Source of the DNA: JADYYB01 sp964402985
GTDB taxonomy: Bacteria > Pseudomonadota > Alphaproteobacteria > Rhizobiales > Kaistiaceae
Length of the DNA: 6,275 nucleotides
Direction of reading: 5' to 3'
NCBI GenBank assembly: GCA_964402985.1
Contig: CAYOET010000201.1
Span: 1 to 6,275, forward strand
The position numbers were made by a program, and so were the translations under genes. Positions 6,203-6,275 of the stretch are shown one piece after another (within the stretch, counting starts at the first letter, position 1; the number at the start of each line of letters is the position of its first letter). The notes below the pieces were generated by a model. The model did not search any database. It was not told the origin of the DNA and saw only the letters and a list, made by a program, of their open reading frames with translations.

Positions 6203-6238
6203 AAAAATAACGATGCGGCGGAGACTGGCTCCGCCGCA
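6203..6238 (-). terminator. Rho-independent terminator for a minus-strand gene beyond the right edge
   Basis: TGCGGCGGAG (6214-6223) and CTCCGCCGCA (6229-6238) form a perfect 10-bp GC-rich stem with a 5-nt loop. On the minus strand it is followed by TCGTTATTTTT (6213-6203), a good U-rich tail. It lies 37 bp past hicA and could also slow plus-strand transcripts as a hairpin, but without a U-tract in that direction. Nothing inside the window on the minus strand needs it, so it should serve a gene entering from the right. The in-frame end CTG-CAA-TAA (6275-6267) is a possible last codon set, but nine bases cannot be identified. Confidence 0.75.
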
Positions 6239-6275
6239 CACGAGCTTCTGGAAGCAACCGCCTCAATTATTGCAG

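Noticed and set aside
6244..6255. GCTTC-TG-GAAGC near-palindrome near the right edge
   Set aside because: A two-base centre and 5-bp arms are common by chance, and there is no functional context inside the window.

Overview
The window is GC-rich with dense, co-oriented coding. Gene content, codon usage and an alphaproteobacterial-type serC leader suggest an alphaproteobacterium, most likely a sphingomonad-like one. That placement is inference from protein style and context; there is no rRNA or other decisive marker. Five intact genes lie on the minus strand. A small toxin-antitoxin module, broken in its toxin gene, lies on the plus strand at the right end.

Layout in minus-strand transcription order, right to left. 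At 5545-5629 there is a serC promoter candidate and a two-hairpin leader. serC (4372-5544, phosphoserine aminotransferase) follows, then a roughly 200-bp spacer with a REP-like palindrome, then serA (2586-4172, D-3-phosphoglycerate dehydrogenase). Together the two enzymes catalyse the first two steps of serine synthesis from 3-phosphoglycerate. A second spacer with a related palindrome (2448-2471) separates serA from a three-gene envelope cluster. That cluster holds a Tat-exported molybdopterin oxidoreductase with a lipobox (1534-2331), an unrecognised six-helix membrane protein (893-1456), and a secreted protein with two related beta-rich halves (83-748). It ends at a rho-independent terminator (26-58).

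On the plus strand, hicB (5711-5938, antitoxin) abuts hicA (5939-6176, toxin). hicA has one extra base, most simply in the GGGG run at 6052-6055. Removing it restores a complete 78-residue HicA; as written, the reading frame leaves the family after about 40 residues and stops at 6154. The hicBA promoter candidate contains a 13-bp interrupted palindrome and faces away from the serC promoter across about 165 bp. A strong hairpin at 6214-6238, with a U-rich tail in minus orientation, implies another minus-strand gene just beyond the right edge.

I see no clearly new system. The points most worth a second look are the hicA frameshift (decay, sequencing error or +1 recoding), the serC leader with the Shine-Dalgarno inside a hairpin, and the oxidoreductase cluster, which has no visible heme partner.
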